From the NCBI RefSeq assembly GCF_016908315.1, contig NZ_JAFBDQ010000020.1, forward strand, positions 1 to 47,139: DNA of 47,139 nt. Reading direction: 5' to 3'. This DNA comes from Halanaerobacter jeridensis (GTDB lineage Bacteria; Bacillota; Halanaerobiia; Halobacteroidales; Halobacteroidaceae). Made by a program: the position numbers and the translations under genes. The notes under the pieces were generated by a model. That model worked only from the letters and a program-made list of their open reading frames with translations. It made no database searches and was not told where the DNA came from. Of the stretch, positions 36,308-44,918 are shown piece by piece; within the stretch, counting starts at the first letter, position 1, and every line of letters begins with the position of its first letter.

Positions 36308-36878
36308 TACTAGTTCCCCCCTTATTAGCTAATTTGCCCGTAATTCTATAATAAACAATTTTACTTTTGTTGTACTGTTTTTTATCTAATTCTCTTTGCT
36401 TTACTAAATCAATAGAAATATCCATGAATTTTGGGGAAGCTTTTAACTTTTTAAACAACTCACCAATTTCTCGATTATCAACAGCATAACCTATAAATTC
36501 AAATTGATTTTTGCCTAGTGAATTAAAAGAAACGATCCAACTATCATTAGATACTAACTTTTGTAAAGAATTTAAAATAGGAGTTATTTCCAATTTAGTT
36601 CCTAAAATTTCTTTCTTTTCTTCTAACTGTGTTTCTACTTGTTCTTTTTTCTGTTTTAAGGTTTTAATTGTTTTTAATTCCGTTCTTAAATTACTGAGTT
36701 TATTTTCAGCAATAGTTAACTTTTTTGTAGCAATCCTTTCATCAACAATTAAGCTAGTATAACTATATACTACTACTAAAATAACTGCTATAATAGCTAT
36801 TCCTCCAAGCAATAACCACTGTTTAGGAAGGTCAAATAATCCTTTCCGTTTATACTCAGGAGGTAATAAATTTATCAT
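36291..36878 (-). CDS. pilN: Type IV pilus alignment protein PilN
   Basis: The N-terminal INLLPPEYKRKG is the conserved cytoplasmic PilN peptide that binds the cleft of PilM. A membrane helix (about residues 22-43), a coiled coil (about 50-95) and a ferredoxin-like domain follow. 195 residues. It overlaps pilM by 4 bases (ATGA), a sign of translational coupling. Confidence 0.92.
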   Translation of the reverse strand: MINLLPPEYKRKGLFDLPKQWLLLGGIAIIAVILVVVYSYTSLIVDERIATKKLTIAENKLSNLRTELKTIKTLKQKKEQVETQLEEKKEILGTKLEITPILNSLQKLVSNDSWIVSFNSLGKNQFEFIGYAVDNREIGELFKKLKASPKFMDISIDLVKQRELDKKQYNKSKIVYYRITGKLANKGGTSNDQLE

Positions 36879-37930
36879 TCTGTTTCCTCCTTTCTTAAAG
36901 ACAAGCCAATACTTACACCTAATAATTGAGCAGCTTCGTCTAAATTATAACCGCTCAAATTACTATTCTTGATACTCAAACGATCAGATAATCCTAATGC
37001 TTCTACTTTTACCCCAAATTCTTGAGTTAGATGTCTATCAAATCCGGCTAGATTTGCTCCACCACCAGTTAATACTATTTTTTCAATATCATTATTAGTA
37101 TTTTTCACTTGGAAATAGTCTAAAGAGCGATAAATTGCAGTAGTTAAATTCTTCAAAATAAAATTAGGCTCAGCTTCAGTAAATAAATTATTCTCTTTTT
37201 TATATTTTTCTGCCTCTTCTAGAGTTAAATTATGAGCTTCAGATACCTCTTTAGTAATACTTTGCCCACCCATACTTACTGTTCGACTAAACAATAGCTT
37301 ATCTTTACTAACTATTGAAATATCAGTTGTTTTGACCCCTACATCAATCACACAGATGGTAGGACTTAAATATAATTTGTCAACTGTTCTAGCTATAGCA
37401 ATTGGTTCAGTTTCAATTGCTACTGGAATTAAATCTAGCTTATTAAATAATTTTAGATATTTATTAATTAAGTTTTTCTTAATTGCAATTAACAATAATT
37501 GATATTGCCCATTAGGGGTTTCTCCTAATAACTCATAATCTAAAACCACTTCATCAACTTCTACTGGCAGTTGGTCTTCAGCTTCCCATCTTACAGTCTC
37601 TTGCAGCTGATCTTCATCAAGATTTGGTACTTCAACTGTTCTACTAATCACTTGTTCCCCACTTACTGCTGTTACAACCTTATTAGCACTAAATTCTCCA
37701 TCATCCAGAGCTTGTTCTATTGTACTAGCTAAGCCATCTATATCTACTAATTCACCATCCTTCACTAATCCTTGAGGAGTCTTCAAAATCTGTAAATTAT
37801 TAAGACCAATCTTTCCCCAACTAGTATCAACTTCTGTAATTTTAATTGACTCTTCGCCAATATCTAAACCAATTACTTCTTCTTCAAAAATACCATTAAA
37901 TTTTTTCTTTACTTCATTAAATAAACCCAA
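36875..37930 (-). CDS. pilM: Type IV pilus actin-like protein PilM
   Basis: PilM is a cytoplasmic FtsA-like ATPase-fold protein that binds PilN and couples the motor to the membrane complex. EVIGLDIGEESIKITEV is the first phosphate motif, VIDVGVKTTDISIV the second, and VLTGGGANLAGFDRHL the adenosine motif. 351 residues is the usual length. It starts with TTG after GAGGTG. It follows the minor pilins and begins the pilMNOPQ part of the operon. Confidence 0.95.
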   Translation of the reverse strand: MGLFNEVKKKFNGIFEEEVIGLDIGEESIKITEVDTSWGKIGLNNLQILKTPQGLVKDGELVDIDGLASTIEQALDDGEFSANKVVTAVSGEQVISRTVEVPNLDEDQLQETVRWEAEDQLPVEVDEVVLDYELLGETPNGQYQLLLIAIKKNLINKYLKLFNKLDLIPVAIETEPIAIARTVDKLYLSPTICVIDVGVKTTDISIVSKDKLLFSRTVSMGGQSITKEVSEAHNLTLEEAEKYKKENNLFTEAEPNFILKNLTTAIYRSLDYFQVKNTNNDIEKIVLTGGGANLAGFDRHLTQEFGVKVEALGLSDRLSIKNSNLSGYNLDEAAQLLGVSIGLSLRKEETE

Positions 37931-38014
37931 TCAGCTCACCTCACTTATTAGTTAGTTAAATCATTATTAATTAGTTATAATTAACTATTACTCTCATCTG
38001 TCACCTCCTCAAAA

Positions 38015-39508
38015 TTATTTTTCAGTCCAATTTATAACTCTAGGATAAATAGTTCCGGCTTGATCATTTAAACCAGCTTCTAAAGCTTCCCAAACCATTG
38101 CTAATCTTGTCTTATCTACATCCTCTCTAGCTTGACTAAAATCTGGATCATATTTTGGATTTTTTTCAGGTTCCTCTTTCATTCCTCCTACATCAACAGC
38201 TCCAGAAGTTAAGATCGGCCCATGAAAATAATTATTAGTTATTGACCCACTAATTGCTGGTCTTTTATCATGTATAGAGCCAACACCTGGTCTTCCATCA
38301 CCATAATCAATTGCTTTCTCTCTTTCCCCTGTATCTTCATCTACTACATTCCATTTGAAGTTTTTAGCTGAATAGATAAAACTATTTTCTGTTTGCAGAT
38401 CCTTAAATTCATTACGGTGTCTTCCAGTAAATTCCACTTGTCCCTTAACTACAAAATAAATATTACTTAGCTTTTTAATACTATTTCTTTCAAAATCACT
38501 AATAGACATATCTCCTTCTAAAACAATCACTGTCGGATCATCTTGAGGACCTACTAAATTGTATTCTCCTAATTCTAATTGAAACCCCTGATCTTCAGGG
38601 TCTAGATAAAAGATACCACCAGGCAAATTAGCTTTAGGAGCTCCTTCAGGCAAATCCTCTACAGCCGGGGGCAATGGAGGCTCTTTACCGAAAACATTTT
38701 CCCAATAATCTCCATCATAATAACCTCCCCACCAACCAGAAGACCTATATTCACCTAAAATACGATCTCTATCTTCAGGTTCCCATTCCGAACCAGCACC
38801 TTTCTTACTATATACCCTCTGAAATATATTTTCTCCCCCTGCATTCCCAGAAAGTTGACCAGTTAAATTTTCAAAATATCTCTGTCTTGAAGAATTTTTA
38901 GCTGCTGTCTTAAAAGCTTCAAAATCAAAGAGATTGATCATATTTCTCATCTTAATCAAATTATTTTTATTAAAATTCCAACTATTACATTCAGTAAATT
39001 CTTTTACCCACGGGTACTCAATATCATCAGCTACTAAATGTAACTTATAACGATCAATAATATCAGTAATACTTCCTCCGGGGTAAACACTAGCTGCAAT
39101 TTTTTGAGTAACATCTTTATATTTTCCTTGAATACTTAGTTTCACTAATCCATTATTAGGTCCAGTTTGATATTGCTCTAACTTATATTTATACTTCCCA
39201 TTTTTAAAACCTAAATTTTCATGATAGCTACTCCAAGTTCCATTACCTACTGCTGGCAAACTAGTAATATCAGGAATAGAATGTATAGCACCAGATACAG
39301 TATTGACTGTACTAAGTTTATCCATCAAATCATACATCACTATTTCAAAACCAGATTCTGATACACTTAAGGCTTTAGTTTGTTCTTCAACCTGATTTGT
39401 TGCCTTAATTCCAGTGATCACATTATTAGAAACTACGATTCCAATAGGAACTAAAACAATAATAATCATCAGCCCTATCATGAATACTGCCCCTTCTTGG
39501 TCTTTCAA
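38015..39508 (-). CDS. PilX-like pilus component with large unknown C-terminal region
   Basis: The N-terminus MKDQEGAVFMIGLMIIIVL matches the PilX N-terminal domain of minor pilus proteins, including the charged start, membrane helix and SVSESGFEIVMYDLM. The rest (about 440 residues) I cannot assign; it contains tryptophan and glycine-rich stretches and a possible beta-repeat part (GDMSISDFERNSIKKLSN). The start at TTG 39508 is chosen for its distance to GGGGTG; TTG at 39550 would add 14 residues and overlap the preceding gene. Probably a pilus-tip or priming component. Confidence 0.75.
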   Translation of the reverse strand: MKDQEGAVFMIGLMIIIVLVPIGIVVSNNVITGIKATNQVEEQTKALSVSESGFEIVMYDLMDKLSTVNTVSGAIHSIPDITSLPAVGNGTWSSYHENLGFKNGKYKYKLEQYQTGPNNGLVKLSIQGKYKDVTQKIAASVYPGGSITDIIDRYKLHLVADDIEYPWVKEFTECNSWNFNKNNLIKMRNMINLFDFEAFKTAAKNSSRQRYFENLTGQLSGNAGGENIFQRVYSKKGAGSEWEPEDRDRILGEYRSSGWWGGYYDGDYWENVFGKEPPLPPAVEDLPEGAPKANLPGGIFYLDPEDQGFQLELGEYNLVGPQDDPTVIVLEGDMSISDFERNSIKKLSNIYFVVKGQVEFTGRHRNEFKDLQTENSFIYSAKNFKWNVVDEDTGEREKAIDYGDGRPGVGSIHDKRPAISGSITNNYFHGPILTSGAVDVGGMKEEPEKNPKYDPDFSQAREDVDKTRLAMVWEALEAGLNDQAGTIYPRVINWTEK

Positions 39509-39539
39509 ATTAATCACCCCACTCCACTTTTTCTTAAAT

Positions 39540-40142
39540 CTACCAATCAAAATTACCTACATTTCTTAACTTAATACTATCATTAACGGAATAAGTGATT
39601 TGTAATTTTTTGTGAGTATAAAGCAAAGTAAATCTAATCTTTAATAGCTTCAAATCACTATCATAACTAAATACATCTAATTTATTGCCATTATTATCTT
39701 TTTGTCTTACTATTTTTATTTTATCCCCAGCAATAAATTGCTTTTCTAAATGACTACTCCAATCACTGGGATAAGAAGAATTAAAGCGCTGATAAGATAT
39801 TAAAGAATTAGTATTCGGGTCAAAATGATATCTCCCTACATGATCAATATTATTATCTAAGTCTGAGTCAAATTTATAACATAATTCATTATTGGGCCAA
39901 GTATCAGATTGATTAGCTATTTCAGCAGCACCGCGCAAGTCTTTACCTAATCTTGCCATAATAATCTGACTTTTACTCTTCAACAAACTCTTATTTTCAG
40001 TTATTTGAGCTGAATTCAAAGAACTTATAAACATAGTCCCAACCCCCGATAAAAGCAACACAAATAGCGCCATGCTGATAAACATCTCTACAATAGTAAA
40101 TCCTTCTTCTGAATTGTAAATATTCTGATAATGATTAAACAT
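39540..40142 (-). CDS. Minor pilin-like protein (PilW type)
   Basis: The class III-like signal EEGFTIVEMFISMALF has the glycine before the cleavage site and Glu at +5, so PilD should process it. 200 residues in total, with an 13-residue leader, followed by a typical GKDLRGAAEIANQSDTW stretch seen in PilW-like minor pilins. GAAGGTG precedes the ATG. It lies in the minor-pilin set between the PilV-type and PilX-type genes, which probably prime pilus assembly. Confidence 0.82.
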   Translation of the reverse strand: MFNHYQNIYNSEEGFTIVEMFISMALFVLLLSGVGTMFISSLNSAQITENKSLLKSKSQIIMARLGKDLRGAAEIANQSDTWPNNELCYKFDSDLDNNIDHVGRYHFDPNTNSLISYQRFNSSYPSDWSSHLEKQFIAGDKIKIVRQKDNNGNKLDVFSYDSDLKLLKIRFTLLYTHKKLQITYSVNDSIKLRNVGNFDW

Positions 40143-40162
40143 ATAATCACCTTCTATTAAAT

Positions 40163-40768
40163 TTAACGACGTGTAATTAAAGTTGATAACTGTTTCTGCT
40201 GCATATTATTAGACCGATCCAAGTATTTAACTTCTATACTTACTGTTTTTATTTCCTTAATTTCTATTTCATTGCCACTACTATCTTTAACTAGATCACC
40301 ATCACTATCTCTCTTTTTATATTCTTCGATTTTAACTACTGCCATCATATTCTCTTTTTTTATAAAAATATTATTCGCGCCATTAATACCTAAGTTATCT
40401 GCTAATTTTTCAAATGCATCAGAACTATTCCCATCGTCATCACTATTTAAGCTAGCTATTATATCATTAAAATTACTATAGTATCCATTCAATCTCATCC
40501 GAATATGAGTAGGGCTAAATGCACCTGTTTCTGTTTCATCACTATAATTAGTACGATCGTAGCCTTCATTATTTACCATATCTATACTTACAGATTTGAT
40601 ATCTTCGCTAATTCGTTTAGCAAACGATAAAGCTTGAGCTGACTTTTCATTTTTTACAGTCGCTTTGAAATTATAAACAAAAGTACTAGCTATAGTAAGT
40701 AAAGAAACAGTTAAAATTGCAACTACTACAACAATTTCAATAATAGTAAATCCATCTTCTTTTTTCAT
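40163..40768 (-). CDS. Minor pilin-like protein (PilV type)
   Basis: The short leader MKKEDG precedes FTIIEIVVVVAILTVSLL, a standard prepilin signal with Glu at +5. The body is 170-180 residues of polar sequence, with ALSFAKRISEDIKSV after the helix. The start at 40768 has GGAGG 7 bases before it; a start at 40822 would overlap pilD and give an untypical leader. A minor pilin role is inferred from its length and neighbours. Confidence 0.85.
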   Translation of the reverse strand: MKKEDGFTIIEIVVVVAILTVSLLTIASTFVYNFKATVKNEKSAQALSFAKRISEDIKSVSIDMVNNEGYDRTNYSDETETGAFSPTHIRMRLNGYYSNFNDIIASLNSDDDGNSSDAFEKLADNLGINGANNIFIKKENMMAVVKIEEYKKRDSDGDLVKDSSGNEIEIKEIKTVSIEVKYLDRSNNMQQKQLSTLITRR

Positions 40769-40797
40769 ATCACTACCTCCACAACTGATTGATATAC

Positions 40798-41547
40798 TTA
40801 CATAATTAATCTCAAATACCAATCAATAATCACTTGACCATAAAAAATCATAATTATTGTCCCTAGAGCAATCAACGGTCCAAAAGGCAATTTAGATTTA
40901 CGAGTCTTCTTGCCTGCTAATAATAAAAACAAAGCAATTATTGAACCCAACAAAGAACCTAAGAAAATACCAAGCAAAGTCAATTTGGGGCCAATAAAAG
41001 TTCCAATCATAGCAGCAAACTTAACATCCCCAATTCCCATTCCGCCTTTAGTAATTACGGCAATTAATAATAAAAACCCAGCTGGAATCAATAATCCTAA
41101 CAAAGCTAACTTAATAGAAATATAATTGAAGATTAGACTAAATATAAGACCAATAATAATACCAAAGTAAGTTATTTTATTAGGAATAATCTGCAATTGT
41201 AAATCTATTATACTGCTTGCTATTAATAAACTAATCAACAGCATCAAGACCCCAAGTTTTACAGTTAAAGAAAATTTTAGATATAAACCCAAAAATAAAA
41301 AAGCAGTTAATAATTCTACCACTGGATACTGCCACGAAATTTTTTCTTCACAATACCGACACTGTCCTGTAGTCCATAAAAAACTAACTACTGGTATTAA
41401 ATCATAGTATTTAAGCTGTGTTTCACAATTAGGACAATATGATCTTCCAAATGTAATTGATTGTTCATTAGGAATTCGATAAATTACTACATTTAAAAAA
41501 CTACCAATCATTAATCCAAAAATAAATATTATGATTTGTATTAGCAT
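40798..41547 (-). CDS. pilD: Prepilin peptidase PilD
   Basis: PilD cuts the leader of prepilins at the membrane and methylates the new N-terminus. It is a polytopic membrane protein (249 residues). The N-terminal cytoplasmic loop contains YCPNCETQL and CRYCEEKIS, two CxxC pairs that bind zinc. The catalytic aspartates lie in IDLQLQIIPN and GMGIGDVKFAAMIG. GGAGG stands 6 bases before the ATG. It follows the pilins after a strong hairpin. Confidence 0.95.
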   Translation of the reverse strand: MLIQIIIFIFGLMIGSFLNVVIYRIPNEQSITFGRSYCPNCETQLKYYDLIPVVSFLWTTGQCRYCEEKISWQYPVVELLTAFLFLGLYLKFSLTVKLGVLMLLISLLIASSIIDLQLQIIPNKITYFGIIIGLIFSLIFNYISIKLALLGLLIPAGFLLLIAVITKGGMGIGDVKFAAMIGTFIGPKLTLLGIFLGSLLGSIIALFLLLAGKKTRKSKLPFGPLIALGTIIMIFYGQVIIDWYLRLIM

Positions 41548-41572
41548 TTGATTCCTCCAATTTTCAACATAT

Positions 41573-41608
41573 TATAGTTACTCAGTGTAGATACACTGAG
41601 TAACTATA
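41573..41608. repeat. Perfect 16-bp hairpin between the pilins and pilD
   Basis: TATAGTTACTCAGTGT (41573-41588) is perfectly complementary to 41593-41608, with a 4-base loop. It lies 4 bases after the second pilin stop. It lacks a good T run on either strand, so it may stabilise the pilin mRNA or reduce read-through into pilD. Confidence 0.75.
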
Positions 41609-41612
41609 TAAA

Positions 41613-42077
41613 TTAATTAGTAACTGTAACACCATTATTAGTTTCTAATGTAACAATAGTACCGCCAGAATTAGGAACATTATATTGTAATTTATAATCT
41701 ACTGCAACTCCATTTGGATTGCTCAGTTTACCTTCTCCACCATTAGCAATACTACCAGCATTATCATAATCTGTATTATTTATATCTTGAATTTGCTCAC
41801 TAGAAGCATATCCACCAGTTTGAAGAGCACTTAAAGAATTTGGATATTTACCATTATCAATATAATACATCTCCATTGAAGTTTGAATACTTTTAAACTC
41901 ACTCTGTACTGCTGATACGTTTGCTTTGCCTCTTACACCTGTCAACTGTGGAATTGCCACAGCAGCTAAAATACCAATAATCGCAATTACAATCATCAAT
42001 TCAATCAAAGTAAATCCTTCTTCACAACTAAATACACTAGCAAATTTTTCTTTAACTTTATTAATTATAATCGCCAC
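41613..42077 (-). CDS. pilA: Type IV pilin (second of pair)
   Basis: A leader of about 20 residues is followed by GFTLIELMIVIAIIGILAAV, the pilin N-terminal helix with Glu at +5. The first 55 or so mature residues are identical or nearly so to the other pilin, while the C-terminal half differs (with GGEGKLSNPNGVAVDY). No cysteine pair is visible in the mature part. The annotated GTG start at 42077 overlaps its own ribosome site (AAGGTGG); ATT at 42065 is an option. Total about 154 residues. Confidence 0.9.
   Translation of the reverse strand: MAIIINKVKEKFASVFSCEEGFTLIELMIVIAIIGILAAVAIPQLTGVRGKANVSAVQSEFKSIQTSMEMYYIDNGKYPNSLSALQTGGYASSEQIQDINNTDYDNAGSIANGGEGKLSNPNGVAVDYKLQYNVPNSGGTIVTLETNNGVTVTN
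41851..42019. repeat. Copy 1 of a 169-bp near-identical repeat in the pilin genes
   Basis: The stretch matches 42321-42489 with three base differences by eye. It covers the conserved N-terminal coding part of both pilins, a recent duplication or gene conversion. Confidence 0.9.
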
Positions 42078-42109
42078 CTTCTTAGAATTATTATTATAAT
42101 TTATTTATA

Positions 42110-42511
42110 TTAATTAGTAACTGTAACACCATTATCAGCATTTAATGTAACTGTTGTAGAAGTATTAGGAACAGGATATTTCAACTCATATCCTCCACCA
42201 GTAGTTGCAGTAAGTGAAGCCCCCGTAGCATCATCATATTCAGTTCCATTCATATCTTGTATTTGTTCGGTAGAAGCATAATCTCCACTTGCCAAGTCAG
42301 CTAAATCAGTAGCATATGAACCATTATCAATATAATACATCTCCATTGAAGTTTGAATACTTTTGAACTCACTCTGTACTGCTGATACATTTGCTTTACC
42401 TCTTACACCTGTCAACTGTGGAATTGCCACAGCAGCTAAAATACCAATAATCGCAATTACAATCATCAATTCAATCAAAGTAAATCCTTGTTCTCCATTC
42501 AACTTAATCAT
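42110..42511 (-). CDS. pilA: Type IV pilin (first of pair, probably major)
   Basis: The leader MIKLNGEQG precedes FTLIELMIVIAIIGILAAVA, followed by GVRGKANVSAVQSEFKSIQ. The C-terminal half (YATDLADLASGDYASTEQ) differs from its neighbour. The start at 42511 follows AGAGGGGG at normal distance; an ATG at 42520 lies too close to it. About 133 residues. As the first pilin after pilC it may be the main subunit, but the sequence cannot decide this. Confidence 0.92.
   Translation of the reverse strand: MIKLNGEQGFTLIELMIVIAIIGILAAVAIPQLTGVRGKANVSAVQSEFKSIQTSMEMYYIDNGSYATDLADLASGDYASTEQIQDMNGTEYDDATGASLTATTGGGYELKYPVPNTSTTVTLNADNGVTVTN
42321..42489. repeat. Copy 2 of the 169-bp pilin repeat
   Basis: This is the partner of 41851-42019, exactly 470 bases away, in direct orientation. 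Confidence 0.9.
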
Positions 42512-42614
42512 TTTGTACATCCCCCTCTAAAATTTAATGAATTTTTTAATATTATTACAAATTAGATCTTAACTTTTGTTCTTAATTCTTCACCTCCTTA
42601 ATAAACTCGTCTCT

Positions 42615-43835
42615 TTAAATACTACCGATCATATTAAACATCGGTAACATAATTGAAATTACTATTCCACCAACTACTAAACCCAAGACTACAATTAAAG
42701 CTGGTTCAATTAATGAGACTACAGTTTCAATTCTGTGTTCCACTTCCCGATTGTAAAAATAAGTTACTTTTTCTAACATTTGAGCTAAAGCTCCTGTTTC
42801 TTCTCCTACGCGAATCATCTGCAACACCATTTGAGGAAAAATACCATTAGCAGCCAAAGGATCAGCTATACTTTCTCCTTCACTAATACTTTCTCTTGCT
42901 TCAGTCACTCTATCAGCAATAATCCGATTAGTCATTATTCTACTAACTACATCTAGACTATCAATAATTGAAACTCCACTTTCAATTAATACTGCTAAAG
43001 TACTAGTAAAACGAGCTACAGCAATTTTAGTAATTAAATCCCCGATTAATGGAGTTTTTAATAATAATCCATCAATTAATCGCTCTCCTTGCTCTGTCTT
43101 ATAATAACGATATAAAGCCAACATTGCTGCAAGTATGATTCCTAAAACTGCTATACCACCTACTCCAGATAAAAAACCACTTAAGTTTAGTAATATTTTA
43201 GTCGGCAGTGGTAAAGTTACATCCATATCATTAAACATATTAACAAAAGTAGGTAAGATACCAATTACTAAAAATGCTACTACTCCTATAGCAACAAAAG
43301 AAATTACTGCTGGATAAGCAAGAGCTGAAGTAACTTTTTGCTTTAAATCATTTTCATTTTCAAAATGATCAGCCATTTCTTCTAAAGATTCACCAAGTAA
43401 ACCACCTGTCTCACCAGCTTCAACCATACTAGTAAATAACTGTGGAAAAATATCACTTTCTTGCTTTAAAGCTTTAGATAATGACATTCCACTTTCTACA
43501 TTATCTTGGACTGAAATTGTTGCTTCTTTTAATTTGTAGTTACTAGTTTGCTGGGCCAAAATCTCTAATGACCTAACTAATGACAATCCAGAATTGATCA
43601 TTGTAGAAAACTGCCGACAAAAAACTGCTAGGTCACCTAAACCTACACCTTTAATCTTCTTGAAAAATTCTCCAATTCCTTCTTTTTTTTCTTCTAATTC
43701 CAATTTAGTGATATAATATCCTTGATCTTTTAATTTGTTGGCAGCTAATCTTTCATTCTCGGCCTGGATTTTCCCCTTTAAATTATCCCCTTGATTAGTT
43801 CTAACCTCATAATAAAATAATTGTGGTTGAGCGAT
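42615..43835 (-). CDS. pilC: Type IV pilus platform protein PilC, non-AUG start
   Basis: PilC is the inner-membrane platform on which PilB and PilT act. Two T2SSF domains are visible (FCRQFSTMINSGLSLVRSLEIL near residue 70 and FTSTLAVLIESGVSIIDSL near 270), with three membrane segments. The nearest usual start codon (TTG 43703) would remove 44 residues. In frame upstream lies AQPQLFYYEVRTNQGD, then GKIQAENERLAANKL, the normal PilC beginning. It opens right after a TGA stop, and the only start options are ATT 43838 and ATC 43835. An AAGGTGATC ribosome site puts ATC at the best distance. The full length is then 406 residues, typical for PilC. Confidence 0.88.
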   Translation of the reverse strand: MAQPQLFYYEVRTNQGDNLKGKIQAENERLAANKLKDQGYYITKLELEEKKEGIGEFFKKIKGVGLGDLAVFCRQFSTMINSGLSLVRSLEILAQQTSNYKLKEATISVQDNVESGMSLSKALKQESDIFPQLFTSMVEAGETGGLLGESLEEMADHFENENDLKQKVTSALAYPAVISFVAIGVVAFLVIGILPTFVNMFNDMDVTLPLPTKILLNLSGFLSGVGGIAVLGIILAAMLALYRYYKTEQGERLIDGLLLKTPLIGDLITKIAVARFTSTLAVLIESGVSIIDSLDVVSRIMTNRIIADRVTEARESISEGESIADPLAANGIFPQMVLQMIRVGEETGALAQMLEKVTYFYNREVEHRIETVVSLIEPALIVVLGLVVGGIVISIMLPMFNMIGSI

Positions 43836-43854
43836 AATAGATCACCTTCCTTTT

Positions 43855-44907
43855 TCAAATTAAGCTCTCTAGAGTTTCTCTATTTAAAGCTCTAGTTAAT
43901 GCTTGTTCCCTATTTATTTTTCCTTGACGATAAAGATCACGCAAAGAATAATCCATAGTATGCATCCCACTTTGCTTACCTGTCTGCATTACGGATTCAA
44001 TTTGATGAACTTTGCCTTCTCGAATTAGATTTCTAACTGCTGAATTAGCCATCATCAATTCAGTAGCTAAAACTTTATTCCGCCCATCAATAGTAGGTAA
44101 TAATTGCTGAGATAAGACCCCCATTAAAGTCAATGATAACTGACTTCTGATTTGGCTTTGCTGATGTGGTGGGAAGACATCAATAATTCTATCAATAGTT
44201 TCAGAAGCGCCATTAGTATGTAAGGTTGCTAATACTAAATGGCCTGTCCCTGCTGCAGTTATAGCAGTAGAAATAGTTTCTAAATCTCTCATTTCTCCTA
44301 CCATAATAATATCTGGGTCCTGTCGTAAAGCAGCTCTTAATCCATCAGCAAAACTATCTGTATCTTCTCCTACTGCTCTTTGATTAATAATCGACTGCTC
44401 ATGACTATGAGTATATTCAATCGGATCTTCTAAAGTAATTATATGTTTATCATCTTGGCTATTTATTAAATCAATCATAGCAGCTAAAGTAGTAGACTTA
44501 CCACTTCCAGTTGGGCCAGTTACTAAAAACAATCCTCGAGGTTCAGTAATAACATCTTTAACCTTCATTGGAACCCCTAATTCATTTAATGATAGAATTT
44601 TATTAGGAATTATTCTAAATGCTATAGCAGGATTCCCCCGTTGATAATAAACATTAATTCTAAAACGGTACTCATTCCACTGGTAACCTAAATCAGTTTG
44701 TCCCTCTTTTTGCAATTCTCTTTTCTTTTGAGAATTTTTTGGTAGTAATTCAAGAACAAAGTTTTCTAAATCTTGAGGAGTTAATTTTTCATTCCCCACT
44801 TTATTTAAGCTACCATTTACTCTAATAATTGGCCTGATTCCAACAGTTAAATGTATATCAGAAGCTCCAACATTGACTCCTCTTCTTAATATATTGACTA
44901 ATTTCAT
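43855..44907 (-). CDS. pilT: Pilus retraction ATPase PilT
   Basis: PilT is a hexameric ATPase that depolymerises the pilus. VGASDIHLTVGIRPI is the N-terminal domain, GPTGSGKSTTLAAMI the Walker A motif, ITLEDPIEYTH the Asp box, DIIMVGEMRDLETI Walker B, and ATLHTN the His box. The start at 44907 is chosen because AGGAG lies 8 bases before it; GTG at 44916 overlaps that site. About 350 residues. It lies between pilB and pilC, as in many diderm Firmicutes. Confidence 0.95.
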   Translation of the reverse strand: MKLVNILRRGVNVGASDIHLTVGIRPIIRVNGSLNKVGNEKLTPQDLENFVLELLPKNSQKKRELQKEGQTDLGYQWNEYRFRINVYYQRGNPAIAFRIIPNKILSLNELGVPMKVKDVITEPRGLFLVTGPTGSGKSTTLAAMIDLINSQDDKHIITLEDPIEYTHSHEQSIINQRAVGEDTDSFADGLRAALRQDPDIIMVGEMRDLETISTAITAAGTGHLVLATLHTNGASETIDRIIDVFPPHQQSQIRSQLSLTLMGVLSQQLLPTIDGRNKVLATELMMANSAVRNLIREGKVHQIESVMQTGKQSGMHTMDYSLRDLYRQGKINREQALTRALNRETLESLI

Positions 44908-44918
44908 TACTTTCACTC

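Noticed and set aside
41840-42500. CRISPR array
   Set aside because: The repeats are two coding copies of a pilin segment with no regular short spacers; no other array-like pattern is seen in the window.
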